DNA of 64,000 bases, taken from positions 243,886 to 307,885 of the forward strand of contig JBEKKS010000003.1 of assembly GCA_050010595.1 (NCBI GenBank). The letters run 5' to 3'. Position 1 is the stretch's first letter; every line of letters starts with the position of its first letter. The notes below the pieces were generated by a model. The model did no database searches, was not told where the DNA came from, and was given only the letters and a program-made list of their open reading frames with translations. Position numbers and translations under genes: made by a program. This DNA comes from Palsa-513 sp050010595. Its GTDB lineage: Bacteria > Actinomycetota > Thermoleophilia > Solirubrobacterales > Solirubrobacteraceae. This document shows, one piece after another, positions 1-7,912 of the stretch.

Positions 1-138
1 ACCCTCGAAGAGCACGACGAGACGGCGGCCATGCTTGACGATCCAGTCCTGCATGAAGACGAGCTCCGTCTGCATGCGGGCGAGCTCCTTCTCGTACTCA
101 GCTGGCGTCAGTTCGACCGGGGGCATCGGCTCAATCAT
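1..138 (-). CDS. Polyphosphate kinase 2 (PPK2) family, N-terminal 46 residues only
   Basis: The reverse strand reads open from an ATG at 138 to the window edge. The peptide contains YEKELARMQTEL and then VVLFEG, the start of the PPK2 N-terminal helix and the first Walker A strand (family pattern VVLFEGRDAAGKGG). PPK2 enzymes transfer phosphate between polyphosphate and nucleotides. An in-frame GTG at 153 is an alternative start, and neither start has a clear Shine-Dalgarno. The gene is cut by the window edge, so the P-loop and catalytic residues cannot be checked. Confidence 0.75.
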   Translation of the reverse strand, partial: MIEPMPPVELTPAEYEKELARMQTELVFMQDWIVKHGRRLVVLFEG

Positions 139-211
139 CGACCAGTCTGGCACGCGCGTTGACGGTAGAAGGCCGCAGTCACAAATTCGGGGCCGAAGCG
201 CATTAAGAGAT

Positions 212-400
212 GTGGCCCGCGAACTGCATTGCCCGCGCTGCGGCTGGCGCTTCGAGACCCGCAACGCGTCGTGGAGCATCGAGTACTGCCCGCGCTGCCT
301 CGCGCACGCGCTGCGCGCCGTGCAGCTCGAAAAAGGCGCTCTCGCCGTGAAGAACGTACGACACGCGTCGCACAGACCGCCCACAACAACGGCTGCTTAG
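212..400 (+). CDS. Small zinc-ribbon protein (62 aa)
   Basis: A GTG at 212, preceded by AAGAGA, opens a 62-residue frame with two CPRC knuckles about 20 residues apart (HCPRCGW and YCPRCLA). This is a treble-clef or zinc-ribbon pattern found in short uncharacterised proteins of soil actinobacteria. A longer in-frame reading from 35 adds only low-complexity sequence and was not used. The function is unknown; metal binding is inferred from the four cysteines. The gene lies just upstream of the potassium channel on the same strand, with a 27-nt gap. Confidence 0.5.
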   Translation: MARELHCPRCGWRFETRNASWSIEYCPRCLAHALRAVQLEKGALAVKNVRHASHRPPTTTAA

Positions 401-427
401 TCCGGCGCGCAAGCGAGAATCCGGTCC

Positions 428-2191
428 GTGGACTGCCGCGGGTGGATCGGACATGTGATCGTGTGTGGGCTGCCCGACCTCGCGCTGCGAACCGTCGAGC
501 AGCTGCACGAAGCCGGTGCGCGGGTCGTCGTTCTGCACGACGGGCGCGACGAGCGCTTCGCTCGCATCGTGAGGGAGTGGGAGATCCCCGTCGTCTCGCG
601 CGGAGCTCACCACGCAGGGCCACTGCTCGAGGCCGGGCTCGAGGGCGCGGCCGCCGTGGTCTGCGCTGAGGAGAGCGACCTGCGCACGCTCGAGACGGTG
701 CTGCTCGTGCGCGAGCTGCGACCCGACGTACGAGTCGTCGCGCACATCGACAACCCGGCCGTCGCGCGGGCCGTCGAGGAGGTCACCGGGGTGGGCAGCG
801 TGCTCGACATTGCGGCGCTGTTCGCGCCGTCGGTCGTCGAGGCGTGCCTCGAGCGACGCGCGCACGAGATCGCCATCGGGAGCGAGCGGTTCCTCACCGT
901 CGAGGCGATCGCGCCACGCGACGGGACGCTGCGCGAGCTCTACGGGAGCCTCGTCCCACTCGGTGTCGCGGGTGATGCGGCCGAGCCCGTCCTCTGTCCC
1001 GGACGCGACGAGCGCGTGACGGAAGGCGACCGCATCACGTTGCTCGGAACACGCGAGCAGTTCGGCGAAGCCGGTGTGCGCGTGCGAGCCGCGAACCAGC
1101 GCGAGGGGCGCGGAGCGAGGCGCGCGTCGGTCGCGAGACTGCGCCGCTTCGGCGCGGTCGTCGCGCGGGAGAGCGACCGGGCACTGCGCATCGCGATCGG
1201 GCTCGCACTGGCGCTCGCCGCCGCCTCGACGCTCGTGCTGCACCTCGCCTACCGCACGACCAACGGCGGTCACCTCGGGGTCCTCAACGCGCTCTACTTC
1301 ACCGTCGAGACAGTCTCGACCGTTGGCTTCGGCGACTACTCGTTCGGGGCACAGGACACCGGGATGCGGATCTTCGGGATCGTCCTGATAATCGCCGGCT
1401 CGAGCCTCGTCGCGGCGACCGTCGCACTCGTCACCAACATGCTCGTCAGCCGGAGGATCGAGCGATCGCTCGGGCACGGGCAGATCCCCGGGATGGAAGG
1501 GCACGTCGTGCTCGTCGGGCTCGGAGCCGTCGGGCTGCGCGTGCTCGGCGGCATCGTCGCAAGCGGGCGCGAGGCCGTGGTGGTCGAGCGCTCGGAGGGC
1601 AACCGCTACCTCAGCGAGGTCCGCAGGCTCGGGGTGCCGCTCGTCCTCGCCGACGGCGCGCTCGGATCGACGCTCGAGTCGATCGGGCTCGCACGCGCGG
1701 CCGCTGTCGCGATCATGACCTCCGACGACCTCGCGAACATCGAGATCGGCATCGCCGTGCGCGACCGGTTGGGCGAGCGCTGGGAGGAGGTGCCTGTGGT
1801 CCTGCGCGTCTTCGACCGCGGCCTCGGACACCGCCTCGAGCAGAGCTTCGGGTTCAGGCACGTGTGGTCAACCGCGGCAATCGCGGCACCCTGGCTCGTC
1901 GGCGCGGTGCTCGGCATGGACGTGCTCTACAGCTTCTACGTCGGCAACCACCCGTTCCTGGTGGCGCGCCTCGCAGTCGCAGACGGAGGCGGGCTCGATG
2001 GCGTGGCGATGGCCGACCTCTCGGCGTCTATCCGCGTCGTGGCGATCGCGCGCGCGGCGCGCGGAGGCGAGCTCGAGCACCCACCGCGGCGGGACACGCG
2101 ACTGCGCGCCGGCGATGCCGCATTCATCGCCGGGCCCTACGAGCAGCTGCTCGACGTGCTCCGGCGCGAACGAGCCGGAGCCGGCGGCTAA
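428..2191 (+). CDS. Potassium channel with two RCK (TrkA-N) domains
   Basis: This 587-residue membrane protein starts at GTG 428. Residues 8-130 form a TrkA-N/RCK Rossmann domain whose glycine motif is degenerate (CGLPDLA in place of GxGxxG). A TrkA-C-like segment follows to about residue 210. A two-helix pore lies at about 254-342 with the K+ filter TVGFGDY at 298-304. A second RCK domain from about 357 has an intact GLGAVG motif. The layout predicts a nucleotide-gated K+ channel, with only the second RCK likely to bind NAD(H) or ATP normally. RCK-pore-RCK order is known but less common than pore-RCK. It ends 41 nt before the tRNA gene. Confidence 0.9.
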   Translation: MDCRGWIGHVIVCGLPDLALRTVEQLHEAGARVVVLHDGRDERFARIVREWEIPVVSRGAHHAGPLLEAGLEGAAAVVCAEESDLRTLETVLLVRELRPDVRVVAHIDNPAVARAVEEVTGVGSVLDIAALFAPSVVEACLERRAHEIAIGSERFLTVEAIAPRDGTLRELYGSLVPLGVAGDAAEPVLCPGRDERVTEGDRITLLGTREQFGEAGVRVRAANQREGRGARRASVARLRRFGAVVARESDRALRIAIGLALALAAASTLVLHLAYRTTNGGHLGVLNALYFTVETVSTVGFGDYSFGAQDTGMRIFGIVLIIAGSSLVAATVALVTNMLVSRRIERSLGHGQIPGMEGHVVLVGLGAVGLRVLGGIVASGREAVVVERSEGNRYLSEVRRLGVPLVLADGALGSTLESIGLARAAAVAIMTSDDLANIEIGIAVRDRLGERWEEVPVVLRVFDRGLGHRLEQSFGFRHVWSTAAIAAPWLVGAVLGMDVLYSFYVGNHPFLVARLAVADGGGLDGVAMADLSASIRVVAIARAARGGELEHPPRRDTRLRAGDAAFIAGPYEQLLDVLRRERAGAGG

Positions 2192-2232
2192 GAGCCTGCA
2201 AAACGGCCGCGACCTCTACACTTGCCAGCTCT

Positions 2233-2308
<76 letters not shown>

Positions 2309-2347
2309 AAAGAGCCAGCAAATCCGGGCCTTTCTGGGGTTAGGGAA

Positions 2348-2385
2348 CGGGACAAAACCTAAAGGGTGTCCCGAATGTGTCCCGA
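2348..2385. promoter_or_regulatory. Putative left arm-type integrase/excisionase sites
   Basis: One inverted CGGGACA (2348-2354) and two direct TGTCCCGA copies (2367-2374 and 2378-2385) lie between attL and the integrase, overlapping the likely integrase start. The right end carries the matching set: two TGTCCCCA and one TGGGGACA. Symmetric short repeats at both ends suggest arm-type binding sites or an autoregulatory operator. This is inference. Confidence 0.45.
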
Positions 2386-3590
2386 GATCGTTCAGAATCG
2401 CCCTGTGCCTTCGGTTTCCAGGCGCCCGTCGGGACATGTTTTTCGCGTCGAGAGAGCGCGCGGGCCGGTCTGGTACGCGAAGTACCGGCTGCCAGATGGG
2501 CGCCAGCTGCAGAGGAGGTTGGGGCCCGCGTGGACCGGCCGTGGCCGCCCGCCGGCCGACCATTTCACGAAGCGGACCGCCGAGGATTGGCTGCGCGACA
2601 CGCTCGACGAGGCGCGCCGCGGGACGCTCGTGGGGATGGTCCGGACGGGCGCGACCTTCGAGGACGCGGCGGCCGAGTTCATTCGCTACTGCGAGCACGA
2701 CCGGGCTTTGAAGCCCTCGACGCTCCGCGGCTATCGCTCAGTGATCGACGCGTATCTCGTGCCCGAGTTCGGCGAGCGCCGGCTCGAGGCGATCACGAGC
2801 GCCGAGGTCGAAGCGTGGCGCGCCTCGCTGATCGAGGGGCGCAGCGGCAAGCCGCTGACGAGCACGAAGCGCAACCGCTTGCTCGTGCTGCTGCACGGGG
2901 TGTTCCGCCGAGCGGTCAAGGTCTGGGGGCTGCCGGTGAACCCGGTCAGCGGGATCGAGCGCCAGCGCGTGCGTAGCAGCGGCGACATCGAGGTCTTCAG
3001 CACGGAGGAGGTCTGGGCGCTCGTCCGCGCCGCCGCCTCCGAGCAGGACGGCGCGATCTACCTGACCGCGGCGTTCACGGGGCTGCGTCGCGGCGAGCTG
3101 ATCGCTGCGCTGGCGCGACGTCGATTTCGCCGGCCAGGTTCTGCGGGTCCGCGCGAGCTACGCCGGCGCCCAGCTGACGAGCCCGAAGTCGGGCAAGGTC
3201 CGTTCGGTGCCGCTCGCACCACCGGTCGCACAGGCGCTCGCGCGACTCGGCGAGCGCCAGATCGCGACCGGCGACGACGACCTGGTCTTCCTCGGCGACG
3301 CCGGCAGCTACCTCGACGGCTCGGCGCTGCGACGCCGCTACATCGAAGCGCTCGAGCGAGCGGGTCTGCGCCAGCTTCGCTTTCATGACCTGCGCCACAC
3401 GTTTGGCACGCGGATGATCTCCCACGCCGACATCCGTCGCGTGCAGGAGTGGATGGGCCACGCCGACGTGCAGACGACGATGAAGTACCTCCACTACGCG
3501 CCGCGCGGGGATGAGGCGGCGCTGGTGGCTGAGGCGTTTGGGACGGGGACGCCCGGCGAGAGCCAACCGCCGAGCGCCGCCCTCTCGTAG
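2366..3590 (+). pseudogene. Tyrosine recombinase/integrase, broken by a frameshift
   Basis: Frame 1 runs from GTG 2366 (in-frame ATG at 2375) and contains the N-terminal SAM-like arm-binding domain and the first catalytic arginine in TGLRRGEL. At about 3104 the frame must shift +1: from 3105 the expected LRWRDVDF continues to 3590 with the beta-hairpin lysine (SPKSGKVRS), HDLRHTFGTRM and GHADVQTTMKYLHY. All RKHRH/Y residues are present but split between two frames. A one-base insertion (or two-base loss) is the simplest explanation. Sequencing error or programmed frameshifting cannot be excluded. It adjoins attL and would catalyse integration and excision in tRNA-Arg. Confidence 0.88.
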
Positions 3591-3597
3591 TTAGAAG

Positions 3598-3618
3598 ATG
3601 TCGGCCCCGGGCCGACAT
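3598..3618. repeat. 21-bp palindrome after the integrase gene
   Basis: Ten-base arms (ATGTCGGCCC and its complement) surround one base, 8 nt past the integrase stop. There is no T-run. The same palindrome, with one change, survives in the relic at about 20487-20507 beyond attR, so it belongs to the element family. It may be a stem-loop 3' end or a protein-binding site. Confidence 0.55.
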
Positions 3619-3646
3619 GGATGCCAAACCAGCGAAGGGCGGGGCG

Positions 3647-3705
3647 GATGTCAAGCGCGCCAACGAGGCTGCGTCAGGACGCGCGGTCAGGGCGCGCTTG
3701 ACATC
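3647..3705. repeat. 15-bp perfect inverted repeat between integrase and the AbiE-like pair
   Basis: Arms at 3647-3661 (GATGTCAAGCGCGCC) and 3691-3705 are perfect complements around a 29-nt loop. The position upstream of a toxin-antitoxin-like operon suits an operator or a long stem-loop. The left arm is partly kept in the relic to the right of attR. Confidence 0.5.
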
Positions 3706-3711
3706 TGTCAC

Positions 3712-3734
3712 GGCCGGAGCTACCGGCCCTTTTT
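3712..3734 (+). terminator. Intrinsic terminator ahead of the AbiE-like operon
   Basis: GGCCGG-AGCTA-CCGGCC is followed at once by CTTTTT, a compact GC-rich hairpin plus U-run. It would stop integrase readthrough. It also argues that the reading frame extending upstream of 3776 is not translated. Confidence 0.65.
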
Positions 3735-3775
3735 CCTTCCAAACCAGCTTTTCTCCTGGTACAGTAGAAAATGCG

Positions 3776-4867
3776 ATGCAGGCAGAAAAAAGCGTCTTGC
3801 GCATCTTGAGCTCGGCACTCGACGGAGCGACGGTCCGGACCCCACATACGGACGGCGAAGCCGATCTCGTCGTCGAGACGCGCGACGGACAACAGATCGC
3901 GATCCAAGCCAGGTGGGCTGGCGAGGGCTGGCCCGATGACGTCCGTCGCGCAGCTCGCGATCTCCCCCAACCCTGGCCGGCGAACCTCGTGCTGTTAGCC
4001 CGCCGGCTGTCGCCAGGCGCGATCGCGTGGCTACGCGAACGCGACGCCAACTGGGCGGACGAGGCAGGTCAGGCCCGGATCCTTGGCCCAGGCGGGTTGC
4101 TCGTGATTCGTGATCCGGCGCGGCAGACAACCGGTAGCGTCTCCACGCGTGCGTTCTCATGGTCGCCGTCGGCACTATCGATCGCCGAGGTGATCCTCGC
4201 GCGCGCCGATGAGCCGCTGCGGAGCGCCGAGCTCGCGCGCGTGTCTGGTTGGTCGACGGCCCAAGCCGCGAAGGTCCTCGTCGCGTTCGACGCAGAGCGC
4301 TGGACGATCAAGCGCGGCCCTGCTCGTGGTCGGCACGCGTATCGCGAGATCGTCGACGCTGACACCCTGCTTGCCGCGTGGTCCGCAGCGCTCGCTGCCC
4401 AACCGCGCGAGGTCCGGGTCGCGCACCGCGCCGGCGGCGACGCGATGACGCTTCTCCGGGGCGAGCTGAGCTCGGCGCTTGACCGCGAGGTGACCTGGGC
4501 CGCGAGCGGTTGGGCTGGCCTGGAGCTCGCCGCGCCCTTTGCAACCGTCACACCGAGCCTCCACATCTACGTCGCCGACGAGGACTTCGCTGGGCCGCTC
4601 TCGGCGGCGATCAAAGCGGGCGGACTGCGCGAGGTGGGCGACGGCGGACGCGTCACCTTCTGGCGCGCCGACCGCCGCACTCTCGGCCTTGCCAGCGAGC
4701 ATCACGGTTTGCCGGTCGTCAGTGCTCCACGGCTCTACGCCGATCTCTCGTCGTTCGACGCCCGTGGCCAAGACGCCGCCGACCATGTGAAGGCCGAGCT
4801 GATCGATCCGCTGCACCCAGCGTCGCGCGAAATGACGCCGACGGCCAAGCCGGCGGAGTGGGAATGA
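3776..4867 (+). CDS. Probable antitoxin partner of the AbiEii-like nucleotidyltransferase (363 aa)
   Basis: The start at ATG 3776 (MQAEKSVLR) was chosen because a terminator (3712-3734) and a TACAGT -10 box (3760-3765) lie just upstream, giving a leaderless mRNA. The frame stays open back to 3617. The N-terminal part resembles a restriction-nuclease-like fold (EADLVVET, then QQIAIQARW). A winged helix lies near residues 140-200 (RSAELARVSGWS then AAKVLVAF). It overlaps the downstream nucleotidyltransferase by ATGA, as in type IV AbiEi-AbiEii pairs. Family membership is inferred from context and the winged helix; no exact family is recognised. Confidence 0.6.
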   Translation: MQAEKSVLRILSSALDGATVRTPHTDGEADLVVETRDGQQIAIQARWAGEGWPDDVRRAARDLPQPWPANLVLLARRLSPGAIAWLRERDANWADEAGQARILGPGGLLVIRDPARQTTGSVSTRAFSWSPSALSIAEVILARADEPLRSAELARVSGWSTAQAAKVLVAFDAERWTIKRGPARGRHAYREIVDADTLLAAWSAALAAQPREVRVAHRAGGDAMTLLRGELSSALDREVTWAASGWAGLELAAPFATVTPSLHIYVADEDFAGPLSAAIKAGGLREVGDGGRVTFWRADRRTLGLASEHHGLPVVSAPRLYADLSSFDARGQDAADHVKAELIDPLHPASREMTPTAKPAEWE

Positions 4868-5703
4868 CAGACGACGCGCGGTCAGCGCAAACGCGAGCGC
4901 GAGCCGAAGCCGCACTTGTCCGGCTGCTGTACGAACTACGCGACGACGAAGCGGCCCTGATCGTCCTCGGCGGACTCGTCCCTTACGTCCTCACGAAGAA
5001 CACGGGGAGCCAGATTCCGGCGCATCTCGGTACCACTGATGTCGACGTTCTGCTGATCACGCAGGTCAACCCCGACGTCAAGCTTGGAAGCGTCGAGCTT
5101 GCGCTCGAGCGTCTGAAGTTCGAGCCCGACCCGCGGCAGGACGGATGGCGTTGGCGAGGCGTGATTGACGACGCGCCAGTACTGATCGAGTTTCTCTGCG
5201 ATCTCGACGACTACCGCGAGGGCGAGATCATCCGCCCGACTGGCTGCGAGCGCCTAGCCGCGGCCAATCTCCGCGGAACCGGCTACGTAGCACGGGATTA
5301 CGAACGGCAGGAGCTACATGGGCGCCTGGGCGACGGGACCGAGGTCACGGTTCAGGCGCGGTTCGCCGGTCTCCAGGGGTACCTGCTGTCGAAATGCGTG
5401 ACCGCACGCAGCCGTGGGGCGGATAAGGATTACTACGACTTCGTCTACGTGCTCAGCTACAACAGAGCCGGTGGTCCCGAGCAGGCGGCACGAACGCTTC
5501 GCAGCGGCCAGTTCGCTGACGACCTCGCATCACTTCGAAGCACCTTCCTCGAGCTGCGCGAACGCTTCAAGGCACTGGGCGATGCCGGTCCGAGCGGTTA
5601 CGCCGCACAGGCGTCGCAGGTGGACCTTGAGGCGAGCAATGCACAGCTGCGCGCGGACGCCGTCGACGTTGTCCAGCGCTTTATCGACGAACTCGACGTC
5701 TGA
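4864..5703 (+). CDS. AbiEii-like nucleotidyltransferase, putative toxin (279 aa)
   Basis: This is a nucleotidyltransferase of the AbiEii/MNT superfamily. LGGLVPYVL followed by TTDVDVLL gives the GG and DxD metal-binding elements, a third acidic element is LIEFLCD, and a helical C-terminus carries KDYYDFVYVL, as in the family (KDxxDhxxLL). AbiEii toxins transfer nucleotides to RNA targets and are held in check by the AbiEi partner. The ATG at 4864 overlaps the stop of the preceding gene (ATGA), so the two are translationally coupled. A hairpin at 5715-5731 follows. The role in abortive infection is inferred from family and island context. Confidence 0.78.
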   Translation: MTDDARSAQTRARAEAALVRLLYELRDDEAALIVLGGLVPYVLTKNTGSQIPAHLGTTDVDVLLITQVNPDVKLGSVELALERLKFEPDPRQDGWRWRGVIDDAPVLIEFLCDLDDYREGEIIRPTGCERLAAANLRGTGYVARDYERQELHGRLGDGTEVTVQARFAGLQGYLLSKCVTARSRGADKDYYDFVYVLSYNRAGGPEQAARTLRSGQFADDLASLRSTFLELRERFKALGDAGPSGYAAQASQVDLEASNAQLRADAVDVVQRFIDELDV

Positions 5704-5714
5704 CGGCTCGGCTG

Positions 5715-5731
5715 CTCGGGGGAAGCCCGAG
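5715..5731 (+). terminator. Stem-loop after the nucleotidyltransferase
   Basis: CTCGGG-GGAAG-CCCGAG lies 12 nt past the stop. There is no T-run, so termination is only likely. It separates two convergent genes. Confidence 0.4.
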
Positions 5732-5744
5732 CGTCCTGCGCGGC

Positions 5745-5794
5745 GAGATAGTGATCGTTTCACGCAGGAGATAGTGATCGTCTCACGCAGCCGA
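5745..5794. repeat. Tandem 23-bp repeat, two copies plus a partial
   Basis: Two copies (5745-5767 and 5768-5790) of a unit beginning GAGATAGTGATCG and ending TCACGCAG differ at one base. A third partial unit (CCGAATAGTG) follows. A 17-nt piece (5778-5794) recurs exactly at 20847-20863 outside the element, where it abuts a truncated ATPase gene. This looks like the remnant of a multi-repeat transposon end; the family is not identified. Confidence 0.6.
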
Positions 5795-5965
5795 ATAGTG
5801 CCCTCTTTCGCGCGGCAACGTCGTAGTCGCCTCGCGTCGCCTCGATGTTCGCTACCGATCCGCGCACGCCAGTCGCCCTGCTTGACCAGCTCGAATCTGG
5901 TGCTGAAACACTGCGACCTGGTCGTGGCCGGGCGTGAAGAGGTGGAAGGCACGGAGCCGGAAGCG

Positions 5966-6634
5966 CTACCTCTGCTCGAACGGGGCGGCCGCCGCGGTCC
6001 TGCGAGCCGTCGTCAGCAGCTTCTCGAGCAGCGCAGCTCCATCACCACGCCGCAGCCGGAATTGAGTTGCGAACGGTGCGACGTGCTCGGCTACCGACGA
6101 CGGCGAGTCGTATCCCCGGTCGATCACCTTCGCGACAATCGGCGCAACCCGGTCGAGCGCCAGGTGGTCACCGAGTAGGTCGCTGATCGTCCTGGCGGGC
6201 GTGGTCACCGGGAGCCCGCCGAACACGACCCAATCGTCGGTAGGAAGGCGGCCGCGATGGAGCCGCATGTCAGCCCGGCGCGTCTGCCGCCGCCGCGGCA
6301 TCGTGAACTCGTGCACCCCCGGACGGAGATCGGCGAGCCGAAAGAAGTCTGCCGCGGAGGCGTGCGACACAAGCGCCACATCGGGATCCTCAAGGCGACG
6401 CCACACCGGCACCGCCGGGTCCAACGCCAGCCACGCGGCGCGCAGCGGAAGATGATCCGGTTCACCGCCTCCGCGCACCCGATACACCCCATGCCTCACG
6501 CGTTCGAGCGTCCGATCGGTAAGGAGCCGCGCGAGCGTCGCGGGCCGAATCCCCAGCGACTCCAGCTGTTGTCGCGTAATCAACCCCCACTGACGTTCGG
6601 CAATATCCGGGACCGCAAAACGCCGGTTTGGCAT
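5966..6634 (-). CDS. AbiEi-family antitoxin-like regulator, orphan (222 aa)
   Basis: It starts at ATG 6634 (MPNRRFAVPD). The first 60 residues form the AbiEi winged-helix domain (RQWGLITRQQLESLGI, then LERVRHGVYRV), followed by the AbiEi C-terminal domain (HASAADFFRLADL, GLPVTTPARTISDLL). AbiEi proteins bind inverted repeats in their own promoter. Here TATCTT at 6642-6647 forms a -10 box only 7 nt from the ATG, so the mRNA is leaderless, and a perfect palindrome lies at 6659-6675. No AbiEii gene follows on this strand; the convergent nucleotidyltransferase at 4864 already has its own partner. Its toxin, if any, is unknown. Confidence 0.8.
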   Translation of the reverse strand: MPNRRFAVPDIAERQWGLITRQQLESLGIRPATLARLLTDRTLERVRHGVYRVRGGGEPDHLPLRAAWLALDPAVPVWRRLEDPDVALVSHASAADFFRLADLRPGVHEFTMPRRRQTRRADMRLHRGRLPTDDWVVFGGLPVTTPARTISDLLGDHLALDRVAPIVAKVIDRGYDSPSSVAEHVAPFATQFRLRRGDGAALLEKLLTTARRTAAAAPFEQR

Positions 6635-6641
6635 ACTGCGA

Positions 6642-6675
6642 AAGATACCGTTTGCGATGCACTGCAATGCAGTGC
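6642..6675 (-). promoter_or_regulatory. AbiEi promoter with palindromic operator
   Basis: The inverted repeat GCACTGC-AAT-GCAGTGC (6659-6675) sits just upstream of the -10 box TATCTT (6642-6647, minus strand), so it covers the -35 region. This is the expected arrangement for autorepression by the AbiEi winged helix. Confidence 0.55.
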
Positions 6676-6885
6676 GTATTGTCTGCACGCTTTGGCGCTT
6701 CGAGCACCGGAGGGCAGCGGTGGAACGCGGGGAGTGGAGCGTGGAACGGTCGACGCTGCGAGACGGCCCGCCCGCGGAACGGCCGTTCATGACCCACCGC
6801 GCCTCTAGTCCGCATCGCAGCCAGTCACAGAGATGCCGCTGCATGCGTTTGCGATACGGAACGAGGGTCATAGTGTGCGCTGCTC

Positions 6886-7815
6886 TCAGTCCCGAAAGAC
6901 CTCACCTTCGTGCCACGCCAGAAGGTCGCGGTCTGGCTGCGCGGCAGTGTCCGAAGGCACGTTGATCCGCCGCCCCGCGAGCTCGTAGTAGACCCGACCG
7001 TTCGCGTACTCGTCACGGAGTTGGCGACTGACAGCGAACGAGAGGTCAGGCCGGATCGTCACGTATCCGAGGTCGAAGAGCCGGTGGAGATCTCGTCGGA
7101 GTGGTACTCCGTTGCGGATCTCGTGGGTACCGCCGGCCGCCCACGGTCTGATGTGCGCGGCTTCGAGCACGGGCAGCGAATGCTCGCCGGTGACGGCGCA
7201 AGCTCGCCCGTATGCGTCGAGCACGGCCAACCGAAAGCTGGCCTGTCCGAGGCGGGGGTAGACGATTTGCGGCTGCCCGAGGCGCAAGCGCTGTAGTGCG
7301 TCGGCCGTCCAAGGAGCGACGGCGCGACGACTCTCTGCGCGCTCGAGGCAAGCCCGCCACAGCCGCATCCCTTCGCCCTGGGTGAGGTCATATGTCCGGC
7401 CGGACACGATGTTCACGGACCAGTCCGCGGGCGTTGGCACCCACTCGTCCGGTGAGAAGAACACGGGCTGGGTGATTGCGCAGCACCCGATGACACGGTC
7501 AAGATCTGAGAACACCCCGGAGTCGTGAGCGAGCCGCTGGACGCGCGCGAGCAGCTCGTGTTCGTTGGCTGTGCCGTTCGCGTCACCGAACACGTCCCAG
7601 GCGCGCCAGATCGGTAGACGCGCAAACCGCGCGAACAATCCGAATCCGCCGATCGCGTTGTGCGGTGCCTTCAGCTTGAAGAAGAAGACCTCGCCGGAAC
7701 TCAATGCGCTGAAGTTGGTTTCGCCCGGGCGCCAGAAGTTCACCTCCGTGAGCTCGGGGCGTGACCGGAGGAACTGCCACCAGCCGTGATCGGTGGGAGC
7801 GACAAAGCCGCGCAC
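6886..7815 (-). CDS. HNH endonuclease with N-terminal PUA/EVE-like domain
   Basis: This 309-residue protein starts at GTG 7815, 8 nt from a TAAAGAT -10-like box. Residues 1-150 match a family with FFFKLKAPHNAIGGFG, IGCCAITQPVFF and WVPTPADWSVNIV, which I take for a PUA/EVE-like reader fold. Residues about 195-255 form an HNH nuclease (ACAVTGE, EAAHIRPWA, NGVPLRRDLHRLFD). Such architectures are typical of modification-dependent restriction enzymes, in which the N-terminal domain senses modified bases. The modified-base role is inferred from architecture. It is divergent from the PLD-helicase gene, with about 90 bp between the starts, suggesting a two-gene defence module. Confidence 0.82.
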   Translation of the reverse strand: MRGFVAPTDHGWWQFLRSRPELTEVNFWRPGETNFSALSSGEVFFFKLKAPHNAIGGFGLFARFARLPIWRAWDVFGDANGTANEHELLARVQRLAHDSGVFSDLDRVIGCCAITQPVFFSPDEWVPTPADWSVNIVSGRTYDLTQGEGMRLWRACLERAESRRAVAPWTADALQRLRLGQPQIVYPRLGQASFRLAVLDAYGRACAVTGEHSLPVLEAAHIRPWAAGGTHEIRNGVPLRRDLHRLFDLGYVTIRPDLSFAVSRQLRDEYANGRVYYELAGRRINVPSDTAAQPDRDLLAWHEGEVFRD

Positions 7816-7867
7816 GGTTGTTGATCTTTACCGCCGCCCGTGCCGAGCGCAAGGCGACGGCGCGCCA

Positions 7868-7912
7868 TACGATCTGCGGATGGCGACGCCGACAGCCTGG
7901 GGTTGCGCGTGA
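7868..7912 (+). promoter_or_regulatory. Leaderless promoter and 10-codon mini-ORF ahead of the helicase
   Basis: TACGAT (7868-7873) lies 7 nt before an ATG at 7880 that reads 10 codons (MATPTAWGCA) to TGA at 7910-7912. That stop overlaps the helicase GTG (7909-7911) as GTGA. Either a leaderless leader peptide couples translation, or an indel moved the original start out of frame. Confidence 0.35.

Noticed and set aside
203..1861. Long minus-strand open frame (552 codons) opposite the potassium channel gene
   Set aside because: Composition is Arg/Asp/Glu-rich without any domain; it is the mirror of a GC-rich coding frame whose plus-strand product has a clear K+ filter and RCK domains.
3617..3775. 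Upstream extension of the AbiE-like antitoxin frame
   Set aside because: It contains an intrinsic terminator and a large inverted repeat, and a leaderless promoter sits directly before ATG 3776. The matching relic also has ATA in place of the upstream ATG.
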